Shown one piece after another: positions 1-6,333 of a stretch of 10,064 nucleotides of DNA; the stretch's first letter is position 1, and each line of letters opens with the position of its first letter. The notes under the pieces are model-generated. The model was not told the origin of the DNA. It did no database searches and saw only the letters and a program-made list of their open reading frames with translations. The stretch comes from Bacteroidota bacterium (GTDB lineage: Bacteria; Bacteroidota; Ignavibacteria; UBA10030; SZUA-254): contig SCUC01000008.1 of NCBI GenBank assembly GCA_004322375.1, forward strand, positions 1 through 10,064, written 5' to 3'. The translations under genes were made by a program, and so were the position numbers.

Positions 1-580
1 TCAATGCAGTTGTAGAGTTTGAAAAGAGGGCGCCGCCGAGCTGCATCGTTCCTGCGCTCGTTTCAAACGAATGATATTGAGGTACAGGTTTGTTTTCCTT
101 TTTTGTGATAAAGAGCCGCTCGAAAAAGAGGACATAATTCGTGGAATCATTTTCAAGGTGAAGTTTCCTTCCATCTTTCGGCAGGTTCAATGAAATCACA
201 TCGGTATCGTTGAGCTGGTAACCGCGTCGTTCAAAATTGTTGTCGGAAATGACATTGATGAAAGATACATGGTTAATAGTTGAATATTGTTTTATTGCCG
301 CGGGAAATTCTTCTTTGAAATAGTTTACGTAGAGATTCGTATCCTCCTGACCCTTGCCTACGGTTTTAACGAGGTCGCGAAGATTCATCACAAATATTTC
401 TGAAGGAATGAGATTGACGGCGAGGCGGCTATCTTTAATCGTTGCATCCTTATATTCCTGGTTGAGAAAAATTTCTTTCCGCACAGATGTGCAAGAGAAA
501 GATAGAAGTGAAATGAAGGAGATAAACGTGAATAGAATACCTATTCGTGTAGAGAGTATGTTACAATGTAAAGTTTTCAT
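1..580 (-). CDS. Probable lipoprotein of unknown function, partial (C-terminus beyond window)
   Basis: An open frame of 193 codons starts at ATG 580 and runs off the left edge without a stop, so only the N-terminal part is visible. The N-terminus has a basic start (MKTLHCNILSTRIG), a hydrophobic core at residues 13-28 and a cysteine at residue 30 in LLSFSC. This looks like a type II (lipoprotein) signal, although serine rather than leucine sits at -3, so the lipobox is non-canonical. The mature part is mixed polar with no motif I recognise. Start choice is supported by an AGAAGGG ribosome-binding site about 9 nt upstream and by a sigma-70-like promoter at 606..634. Inferred location is the periplasmic face of a membrane; the function is unknown. 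The reading frame is certain, the lipoprotein call less so. Confidence 0.75.
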   Translation of the reverse strand, partial: MKTLHCNILSTRIGILFTFISFISLLSFSCTSVRKEIFLNQEYKDATIKDSRLAVNLIPSEIFVMNLRDLVKTVGKGQEDTNLYVNYFKEEFPAAIKQYSTINHVSFINVISDNNFERRGYQLNDTDVISLNLPKDGRKLHLENDSTNYVLFFERLFITKKENKPVPQYHSFETSAGTMQLGGALFSNSTTAL

Positions 581-600
581 TTTGTAGTCCCTTCTATAAT

Positions 601-617
601 TTCTATTCATAATAGAA
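601..617. repeat. Perfect 7-3-7 dyad over the -10 box (possible operator)
   Basis: TTCTATT and AATAGAA form a perfect inverted repeat around a 3-nt centre, entirely covering the proposed -10 box of the lipoprotein promoter. Position suggests a repressor site or a weak mRNA 5' hairpin. The dyad is AT-rich, so chance occurrence is possible. On the plus strand it is followed by a T run, but no plus-strand gene ends here. Confidence 0.35.
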
Positions 618-634
618 TTTTTTCAGTTTGTCAA
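606..634 (-). promoter_or_regulatory. Sigma-70-like promoter for the lipoprotein gene
   Basis: On the minus strand a perfect TTGACA (629..634) is followed after 17 nt by TATGAA (606..611, 4 of 6 matches to TATAAT). The implied start site lies about 20 nt before the ATG at 580, with the AGAAGGG ribosome-binding site in between. The -35 box begins two bases after the stop of the nifU-like fragment at 636..704. Spacing and position are good, but promoter consensus in this phylum can differ from sigma-70. Confidence 0.5.
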
Positions 635-635
635 A

Positions 636-704
636 TTATGCCTTCACACACTCCACTCTTTTCACCTCCGGCGCCATATAATATTGCTTATTCTTTGCTG
701 GCAT
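636..704 (-). pseudogene. Fragment matching the 3' end of the NifU-domain gene
   Basis: A 22-codon frame (ATG at 704, TAA at 636..638) ends in APEVKRVECVKA. The 11 residues APEVKRVECVK are identical to residues 70-80 of the NifU-domain protein encoded at 2245..2499. The DNA match covers 642..675 against 2260..2293, 31 of 34 bases, and all three differences are synonymous third-position changes. The rest of the NifU domain, including its CxxC motif, is absent. It is either a remnant of a tandem nifU copy or the original 3' end displaced by insertion of the T9SS gene. It is unlikely to make a functional protein. Confidence 0.6.
642..675. repeat. Direct repeat copy A (nifU 3'-end sequence)
   Basis: This 34-bp copy matches 2260..2293 in the same orientation at 31 of 34 positions (differences at 642, 645 and 663). 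Similarity stops abruptly on both sides. With its partner it flanks the T9SS gene. Confidence 0.8.
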
Positions 705-747
705 ACTAAGTAAGAGAATTTAATAATAGGTTATTGTTGAAAAATTA

Positions 748-2073
748 TTATTTAAGTAACAAAAGTTTTTTTACATCCTGAAATACACCTGCTGTCATTC
801 TGTAAAAATATACTCCACTCGAGAAATGCGAAGCATCCCATTCTACCGACTTATACCCGGCGACTTGGTTCTCATCAATGATGGTAGCTACTTCCTTTCC
901 TAGAATATTATAAATTTTCAATGTTACCCAATTTTCGGCAGGTAATTGGTAATGAATAACTGTTGAAGGGTTAAATGGATTAGGATAGTTTTGGTCTAAG
1001 CTATAAGCAGAAGGTAAGATATCAGGAACCGAAGGAATTGATAAAGGTGTATTGCTTCGTAACAAAATATTGTTACCATCAATGCAGTAAAGATACAGGT
1101 TATTATCAAAAATAATGCTCTTAGCATTTCTCACTAACGCTGCAACTCCCCAGCTGAAGCCATTATCTTTGGATTCCCATAATGTATCCGTTGTACTGAA
1201 ATAAAGATAACGATTTGGCGCTTGGCGAAAACAAACCGCTGTACTATTATTCCAACTATAATAATTCACAGGTTGTGGATTTGGTGCTGTAGGAATAGTG
1301 GCCCCCCTATAGTGTGTACCCTTTGTCCAACGCTCCCACCAGTTTTCGTAAAAAAGAATTTGTTGATTTATGGAATCAAATACGGCATCCCCGTTGGAAC
1401 CATGATCCAGCGAGCCGTTGCAATGATACGCAATTTTTATCCAAGTTATGCCTAAATTATTAGAGAGATAGACACCATAACATCCCCAAGCATTAGTCAT
1501 CAGAATACCATATGAAGGATGAAGGTCTATGGAGTATGTAGAACCATAAAATGGTTGAGGGGGGAGAAAAATGCTATCCACGAAGACTGGAGCCAATTTA
1601 TGCCAAGTGTTACCTGTATCAATAGTTCGAAAAACGCCATCACCTGTCCCACAGTACAATCCTAACTCTTTGCTATATGCAAGACAGTAGATTCTTAAAT
1701 CATTGATGCTATTATTAATCTGTATCCATGATAATCCTCCATTTGTTGATCGAAAAACCCCTGAATTAGCAGTTCCGATTATCAACAATGAATCTGAAAT
1801 CCTTAAGACATCGTTAACGGATATCGTCCCTAATCCAAGCGTTAGAGTATCCCATGTAATACCTTGGTTATCCGTTCGGTATAAACCAGTTGACGTAGAC
1901 AAAAATATGTTGTTACCTTGAGCACATTTAAGGTTGTTCAAGGTGCCTACCGATGGGGTTGTAATGGGAGAAAAGGAATAACTCTGACAAAATAGAGTTG
2001 TAGCAAGAAAATTAAAAGAACAGAGAATAATGGACAGTGATTGTATTAGTGTACTACGCTTACTATATCTCAT
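748..2073 (-). CDS. Secreted Asp-box (BNR-like) beta-propeller protein with T9SS C-terminal sorting domain
   Basis: This is a 441-residue exported protein. Residues 1-30 form a Sec signal peptide (basic start MRYSKRS, hydrophobic core 9-27, probable cleavage near 30). Residues about 55-310 contain at least five Asp-box-like repeats of the type S-x-D/N-x-G-x-T/S-W (around 66-74, 108-116, 149-157, 203-211, 300-308), as in sialidase/YCF48-type beta-propellers. Residues 360-441 are a type IX secretion sorting tail: QNYPNPFNPST, then IYNILGKEVAT, then SSGVYFYR, ending in LLLLK. Known for the family: the tail directs export through the Por/T9SS and is removed at the surface. The ligand or substrate is unknown, and no catalytic residues are identifiable. 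The frame stays open upstream to 2190, but the signal peptide fits only the ATG at 2073. GC is lower than in neighbours: three hand-counted 60-base lines gave 35-42%, against 45-55% in lines sampled from mrp, tdh and the GlmU-like gene. Confidence 0.88.
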   Translation of the reverse strand: MRYSKRSTLIQSLSIILCSFNFLATTLFCQSYSFSPITTPSVGTLNNLKCAQGNNIFLSTSTGLYRTDNQGITWDTLTLGLGTISVNDVLRISDSLLIIGTANSGVFRSTNGGLSWIQINNSINDLRIYCLAYSKELGLYCGTGDGVFRTIDTGNTWHKLAPVFVDSIFLPPQPFYGSTYSIDLHPSYGILMTNAWGCYGVYLSNNLGITWIKIAYHCNGSLDHGSNGDAVFDSINQQILFYENWWERWTKGTHYRGATIPTAPNPQPVNYYSWNNSTAVCFRQAPNRYLYFSTTDTLWESKDNGFSWGVAALVRNAKSIIFDNNLYLYCIDGNNILLRSNTPLSIPSVPDILPSAYSLDQNYPNPFNPSTVIHYQLPAENWVTLKIYNILGKEVATIIDENQVAGYKSVEWDASHFSSGVYFYRMTAGVFQDVKKLLLLK

Positions 2074-2213
2074 ATCCAACCCTATCAAATTTTTCAATAG
2101 CTTATCAAGAAGATAAACGATATTCTTGTGAGAAGCAAATATTTCGTGCGGGGGGGTGATAAAGGGACATTTTCTAGTATTTCTGCGCATTGTTGCTTCA
2201 CAGTGTTTATCCC

Positions 2214-2219
2214 ATTATA
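2214..2219 (-). promoter_or_regulatory. Candidate -10 box upstream of the T9SS-protein gene
   Basis: The minus strand reads a perfect TATAAT here, 141 nt before the ATG at 2073. No good -35 is present (best is CTGATT, 3 of 6, at 18-nt spacing). The leader between it and the gene carries a run of seven C on the minus strand (2150..2156). This is weak evidence from one hexamer in AT-rich DNA. Confidence 0.22.
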
Positions 2220-2244
2220 TGAAGCAAACAAGAACATAATCAGT

Positions 2245-2499
2245 CTAATAGTTAATAAATTTTACACACTCCACTCTTTTTACCTCCGGCGCCCAATGTA
2301 GCACAGTACGTTCAATACCTGCGCGAAGCGTAAGGGGGGAGAGGGGACAAATTACACATGTCCCTTCATACCGCAATTCAACGACGCCATTATCTTTGAT
2401 ATTCACCAGTTGAATGTCTCCTCCATCCGCTTGAAGATAGGGACGGCAAATTTCCAGTGCGTGTTCTACTCGTTCTTTGACTGTAGTCTCAATTTTCAT
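2245..2499 (-). CDS. NifU C-terminal-domain Fe-S scaffold/carrier protein
   Basis: This 84-residue protein consists only of the NifU-like C-terminal domain, the thioredoxin-like-fold Fe-S assembly domain also found in Nfu proteins. Signatures are RPYLQADGGDIQLV (residues 19-32) and the cluster-binding motif CVICPLSPLTLRAGIE, with CxxC at C48 and C51. The protein is expected to bind a transient [4Fe-4S] cluster between two monomers and pass it to client enzymes in the cytoplasm. The start is ATG 2499 because homology to the family begins there. The frame remains open up to 2667, but that extension translates AT-rich repeat-like DNA and resembles no NifU. No strong ribosome-binding site is visible. 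It lies downstream of mrp, another Fe-S carrier, which fits a shared role. The last four residues (FINY) are possibly recent; see the direct repeats. Confidence 0.9.
   Translation of the reverse strand: MKIETTVKERVEHALEICRPYLQADGGDIQLVNIKDNGVVELRYEGTCVICPLSPLTLRAGIERTVLHWAPEVKRVECVKFINY
2260..2293. repeat. Direct repeat copy B (within the nifU 3' end)
   Basis: This is the partner of 642..675. It lies inside the NifU-domain coding region and encodes APEVKRVECVK. After it the intact gene reads FINY and stop, whereas copy A reads A and stop. Confidence 0.8.
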
Positions 2500-2500
2500 A

Positions 2501-2680
2501 GCTATTAAAAATCCAAGTCTCAAACAACAAATTACAAATAAATTCCAATGTTCAAATGATAAACATTTGAGTGGTTCCAAAAATTGATTAAGTCTTTGAA
2601 AGTATCTGACTATTTGAGTATTGCAATTTATCCCAAAGGGATCCCTTCGGGATTTGCAATTTGGCATTTGTTGATTGGTA
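2501..2680. repeat. Intergenic dispersed-repeat-like AT-rich region
   Basis: This gap between mrp and nifU is low-complexity. Its phrases (CAAATTACAAATAAATTCC, TTGCAATTTGGCATTTG) resemble dispersed intergenic repeats seen in many environmental bacterial genomes, as I recall them. It contains a 7-bp stem at 2552..2570 and the stronger palindrome at 2620..2660. Only one copy is visible here, so repeat status needs genome-wide comparison. Confidence 0.4.
2620..2660. repeat. Large imperfect palindrome downstream of mrp
   Basis: ATTGCAA and TTGCAAT bracket a near-perfect inner palindrome, CCCAAAGGGATCCCTTCGGG (2632..2651), giving roughly 20-nt arms with a 3-nt offset. It lies about 30 nt after the mrp stop. 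It could fold as an mRNA hairpin that stabilises or attenuates transcript between mrp and nifU. No U run follows on the minus strand, so it is not a classic intrinsic terminator. Confidence 0.5.
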
Positions 2681-2689
2681 TTTTATAAG

Positions 2690-3784
2690 TTAATTCACTC
2701 CTAAATCAATTTCAATTTTTGGCGTCGGCGTAGAAAGAGATTGAATACTTAGTTGTGCTGCCATGTTGCGCGTAATTTGCCGGATTTGTTTTGACTGAAT
2801 TGCTTCCGGTTCTAACACAACTATAGGTTTTCCGGTATCGCCACCAACCCGTATCGGGGTGTAGATAGGAATATCGCCTATAAATGGAACCTTCAGATCT
2901 GCTGCCGCTTTCTTGCCTCCACCGTTTGAGAATATTTCTTCCCGGTGTCCACAATGTCCGCAAATATAGTAGCTCATGTTTTCAATAATTCCGAGAATGG
3001 GGACATGGACTTTCTGAAACATAGCAAACGCCTTTCTTGCATCGGCAAGCGATATATCTTGCGGTGTAGTTACAACAACCGCGCCGGAAAGCGGAATTGA
3101 TTGGACAAGCGTAAGATGGATGTCGCCGGTTCCCGGAGGGAGATCGAAAATAAGATAATCAAGCTCACCCCAATCAACATCCGACATAAATTGCTTCACT
3201 GCGCCGCTCACCATCGGACCGCGCCAGATAACTGCCTGCATGGGGTCAACAAGAAAGCCGATGGACATTACGCCCACGCCATGCGCTTTGAGTGGAAGCA
3301 GCTTTTGCCCTTTCATCGTCGGGCGTTCATTAATTCCCATCATCAACGGGATGCTGGGGCCGTAAATATCAGCATCGAGCAATCCAACTTTTGCGCCATC
3401 CAGCGCAAGCGATACGGCAAGATTAACCGCTACTGTTGATTTACCAACTCCTCCCTTACCGCTTGCAACAGCGATGGTATTTTTTACGCCGGTTAATACC
3501 TCAGCGCGTTGTTGCGTGGGGCTTACGCGCACGCTTGCGGTCATCTCGATGGAGACCTGACCGACATTTTCAACATGGTCGCGAATTGCTTGTTCTGATG
3601 CTGCCTTTAGCTCGTCACGAACAGGACAGGCAGGGGTAGTTAGCTCAAGCTTGAAGTTGATATTGTTCTTCTCGATTTTCATATCTTTGATAAACCCGAG
3701 CGTGACAATATCGCGATGGAGATCGGGGTCTTTCACAAGACGAAGGGCGTTAAGAACTGAGGTTTCTGATAATGGTTGTTTCAT
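2690..3784 (-). CDS. mrp: Mrp/NBP35-family Fe-S cluster carrier ATPase
   Basis: This 364-residue cytoplasmic P-loop protein is expected to bind and transfer [4Fe-4S] clusters to apo-enzymes. Domains: residues 1-85 are a MIP18/DUF59 domain with the conserved TTPACP (C53). Residues 100-345 are the Mrp ATPase. The deviant Walker A is GKGGVGKST (109-117) with signature lysine K110. A second nucleotide motif is LLDADIYGPS (135-144), and FDLPPGTGD (213-221) is the Walker B region. The cluster-binding CxxC is YICGHCGH (C275, C278). The length matches the DUF59-fused Mrp form. It sits 22 nt downstream of kbl and upstream of the NifU-domain gene, an arrangement that links two Fe-S carriers. The start is ATG 3784; a weak AGAGAC lies upstream. 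The C-terminal tail after about 345 is variable and rich in Ser, Thr and Pro. Confidence 0.95.
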   Translation of the reverse strand: MKQPLSETSVLNALRLVKDPDLHRDIVTLGFIKDMKIEKNNINFKLELTTPACPVRDELKAASEQAIRDHVENVGQVSIEMTASVRVSPTQQRAEVLTGVKNTIAVASGKGGVGKSTVAVNLAVSLALDGAKVGLLDADIYGPSIPLMMGINERPTMKGQKLLPLKAHGVGVMSIGFLVDPMQAVIWRGPMVSGAVKQFMSDVDWGELDYLIFDLPPGTGDIHLTLVQSIPLSGAVVVTTPQDISLADARKAFAMFQKVHVPILGIIENMSYYICGHCGHREEIFSNGGGKKAAADLKVPFIGDIPIYTPIRVGGDTGKPIVVLEPEAIQSKQIRQITRNMAAQLSIQSLSTPTPKIEIDLGVN

Positions 3785-3806
3785 GTAGTCTCTATTTCTT
3801 GGTAAA

Positions 3807-5027
3807 TTATTGATTGATTACTTTCATCTTCTTTCCAACTTTTTCAAACGCTTCAAGAGCGCGGTCAATGTCTTTTTTCGATAGCGCTGCGGAAATTTGT
3901 GTTCTTAAGCGGGCTTCCCCTTTCGGCACAACGGGAAACCACAATCCTTTTATATAAACGCCTGCCTTCAATAATGCAGCGCTCATCTCCTGGGCTACGG
4001 AAGCTTCACCAAGCATAATAGGTACAATTGGGTGATCTCCTTCAAGGATTGTAAAGCCAAGCGACGTAATTTCTTTCCTGAAATAGGCGGTATTTTCGTG
4101 TAAACGGCTGACGATGGATTTATCGTTCATCAATAAATCCATTGCAGCCATCGCACCAAACACAATTGCAGGAGGCAAAGAATTAGAAAACGTGTAAGGT
4201 CGCGATTTTTGCCTGAGATAACTGATGAATTCCTTTGAACTGCTGATGTAGCCGCCGGCAGCGCCGCCAAGGGCTTTCCCCAGCGTTCCGGTAATAACAT
4301 CAATCTTGTTGATCACGCCTTTGGCTTCAGGTGTCCCCCGTCCTGTTTTGCCGCAAACGCCGATGCCGTGCGAGTCATCCATAAAAACTATGGCGTTGTA
4401 TTTTTTTCCCAGCTCAACGATGTTGTTTAAGGGAGCAAGGTCGCCTTCCATGCTAAAAACTCCGTCTGTGGCAATGATGCGAAAACGATACTCGTTATTC
4501 ACATCTTCTGCAAGCTGTTGCTCAAGATGTGCGACATCGGAATGGTTATATATTTTTTTATCAACAAACTCAGGGCGGCACAACCGTTGTCCGTCAATAA
4601 TGCTGGCGTGATTGAGCCTATCGGAATAGAGAACATCCTTATGCTGCTCGCTGCCAAATCCCTCATTGATAAAGGAAGCAAAATACCCTTCATTGGCGGC
4701 AAAGCAGGATGAGAACAGAATCGTATCTTCCGCGCCTACAAATTTGGAAATTTTTTTCTCCAGCTCATAATGAATATCCTGCGTTCCACAGATGAAACGG
4801 ACTGATGCAACGCCGTAACCATATTTTTTTATTCCTTCAATTGCCGCTTTTTTTACTGCCGGATGGTTGGAGAGTCCGAGATAATTGTTTGATGCAAGCA
4901 TGACAACATCTTTCCCCTTAACCTTTACCACTCCACCTTGAGCGCTTTCTAATGCGGTTTCATATTTATATGTTTTAGCTTGCTCCAAACGTTGCAGTTC
5001 GGCTGTTATCAATTTAAAAGTATTCAT
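3807..5027 (-). CDS. kbl: 2-amino-3-ketobutyrate CoA ligase (glycine C-acetyltransferase)
   Basis: This 406-residue PLP enzyme of the alpha-oxoamine synthase family cleaves 2-amino-3-ketobutyrate with CoA to glycine and acetyl-CoA, the second step of threonine catabolism. Diagnostic stretches are NNYLGLSNHP (47-56), SVRFICGTQD (75-84), LNHASIIDGQRLC (138-150), ATDGVFSMEGD (186-196), DDSHGIG (217-223) and TGTLGKALGGAAGGY. K251 is the PLP lysine; D217 and H220 contact the cofactor (by alignment to E. coli Kbl K244, D210, H213). Length is close to E. coli Kbl (398), with a small insert near 122-131. It lies 63 nt downstream of tdh, the enzyme that supplies its substrate. The alternatives in this fold, BioF or serine palmitoyltransferase, are less likely given the strong Kbl-type motifs. 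Confidence 0.95.
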   Translation of the reverse strand: MNTFKLITAELQRLEQAKTYKYETALESAQGGVVKVKGKDVVMLASNNYLGLSNHPAVKKAAIEGIKKYGYGVASVRFICGTQDIHYELEKKISKFVGAEDTILFSSCFAANEGYFASFINEGFGSEQHKDVLYSDRLNHASIIDGQRLCRPEFVDKKIYNHSDVAHLEQQLAEDVNNEYRFRIIATDGVFSMEGDLAPLNNIVELGKKYNAIVFMDDSHGIGVCGKTGRGTPEAKGVINKIDVITGTLGKALGGAAGGYISSSKEFISYLRQKSRPYTFSNSLPPAIVFGAMAAMDLLMNDKSIVSRLHENTAYFRKEITSLGFTILEGDHPIVPIMLGEASVAQEMSAALLKAGVYIKGLWFPVVPKGEARLRTQISAALSKKDIDRALEAFEKVGKKMKVINQ

Positions 5028-5090
5028 GTTGTGTCATTCAGTTGGAATAGAAATATTTTTTTGCGTTTGGGAATTGTTGGTTCCAAAAAA

Positions 5091-6320
5091 TTATGGTCTC
5101 AACAGTACCTTCAATGCATCTCCTTTTTCGATTGCTTCGAAGCCTCTATCGAAGTCTTTCAAAGGCACTTGATGGGTAACGAAACCGGCATCCATAAAAC
5201 GCTTTGCAAGACCGTTTTTCAGTATTGCAGTCATCATATCCCATGTTGACCAGACCCTGCGGCCGATAACGCCGTGAATTGTTCTGCCTGAAAAAATAAC
5301 ATTTTTTGCAAAGTCCACCTGCATTGTTCCGCTTGCCAAGCCGAGCAATGCAATCTCGCCTCCCATGCGCAGAACGTTAAACGCGTCTTCATAGGCGTGG
5401 TAGCTGCCAGACATCTCTAGGACAGCATCAACTCCAGCGCCCTGGTTTTCTGATTTTGCGGCTTTGTAAAATCGTTTTTTTTCTCTGAAGACAGAAACGT
5501 CAAAGCACTCATCAGCCCCAAGCAGCTTTGCCATTCTAAATCGCTTTCTTACCAGCTTGTCATGAGTGAACACTCCGTGCGAAGCATCGGTAACAAGAAT
5601 GCGTTTTGCTCCCGCGCCCCGCGCAATGGCAACCGACATTAGTCCAATAACGCCAAGCCCAAGAACTGCAACCGTTTTACCTTTAATCTCCGTGAGAGAT
5701 TGTACGGTATGCGTGGCGTTGCCGATCGCATCCATGAACGCGACAATCTCTTCCGGGATTTCTCCATTTTTAAAGAGTAAGACATTGCCTGCCGGGAGTA
5801 CGACATACTCTGCAAACGCGCCATCACCGTGTAGCCCGCGAATCACGGTATTGGTGCAGACATGGTACTCGCCTAATTTGCATTGCGCGCATTCGCCGCA
5901 GGTGATGTGCATTTCTGCTGTCGCGATAAAATTATTGTTGATATAAGCAAGTAGTGATTTATCTTTTGCCAGCTGAGAAGCATTTCTGGCGTTGATAAAT
6001 TTCTTAATCTCCCGATGCTCTCGCGATTTTTGAATGAGCAGCTCTGCCAGCCGGAGCTTTGCCTTTGGTCCGGCATCGGTAATCCTACCGCAAAATTCAT
6101 GTCCTATGGTGACGTTAGGAGTCGTCAAGCCCGACATGTTGTTCTTGAGCGAGTCCTTTGAATTGTATATTCCCACATCCGTACCGCAAATTCCTCCGGC
6201 AATGACCTTAAACTGGACGTCATCCGGCTGCTTTACGGTGGGCAGTTCTTTCTCGATGAGCTGTAAGCCATGGGGCCAAGCTTTGTAAAGTTGAGGTTTC
6301 GGTTTTACGACCGCGTTCAT
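5091..6320 (-). CDS. tdh: L-threonine 3-dehydrogenase-like zinc-dependent MDR enzyme
   Basis: Expected reaction: NAD-dependent oxidation of L-threonine to 2-amino-3-ketobutyrate, which kbl immediately downstream consumes. The protein has 409 residues from ATG 6320; an upstream ATG at 6377 would overlap rsmB and adds unrelated residues. Visible: catalytic-zinc region GICGTDVG (C45) and GHEFCG (H74, E75); structural-zinc cysteines C141, C144, C147, C155 in HITCGECAQC...HVC; FMDAIGNATHT (D197), matching the FDPFGNAVHT region of E. coli Tdh; Rossmann GLGVIG (221-226); and IGRRVWSTW near the C-terminus, matching YGREMFETW. Oddities: position 50 is Gly where E. coli Tdh has the charge-relay His43. 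About 37 extra residues lie between 84 and 136, with smaller inserts near 247-290. At 409 residues it is much longer than E. coli Tdh (341). The kbl context supports Tdh; altered substrate specificity cannot be excluded. Confidence 0.85.
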   Translation of the reverse strand: MNAVVKPKPQLYKAWPHGLQLIEKELPTVKQPDDVQFKVIAGGICGTDVGIYNSKDSLKNNMSGLTTPNVTIGHEFCGRITDAGPKAKLRLAELLIQKSREHREIKKFINARNASQLAKDKSLLAYINNNFIATAEMHITCGECAQCKLGEYHVCTNTVIRGLHGDGAFAEYVVLPAGNVLLFKNGEIPEEIVAFMDAIGNATHTVQSLTEIKGKTVAVLGLGVIGLMSVAIARGAGAKRILVTDASHGVFTHDKLVRKRFRMAKLLGADECFDVSVFREKKRFYKAAKSENQGAGVDAVLEMSGSYHAYEDAFNVLRMGGEIALLGLASGTMQVDFAKNVIFSGRTIHGVIGRRVWSTWDMMTAILKNGLAKRFMDAGFVTHQVPLKDFDRGFEAIEKGDALKVLLRP

Positions 6321-6333
6321 AAAGTATCCATGT

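Noticed and set aside
721..750. TAATAAT ... ATTATTA inverted repeat at the end of the T9SS gene
   Set aside because: It is a purely A/T 7-bp stem with a 16-nt loop in AT-rich DNA. It is likely chance and too weak for a terminator.
2074..2190. 39-residue N-terminal extension of the T9SS protein
   Set aside because: A signal peptide must be N-terminal, and it fits only the ATG at 2073. The extension includes the seven-C tract and looks like leader DNA.
2334..2339. Six-G run in nifU, with a similar run at 1559..1564
   Set aside because: These are short homopolymers inside intact coding regions, with no sign of frame disruption.
5068..5089. Small hairpin between tdh and kbl (TTGGGAA ... TTCCAA)
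   Set aside because: The stem is only about 6 bp with a bulge and no U run follows it on the minus strand, so it is not convincing as a terminator or regulatory site.
5566..5946. A 126-codon plus-strand open frame inside tdh
   Set aside because: It is opposite the conserved zinc and Rossmann regions of tdh and shows no family features.
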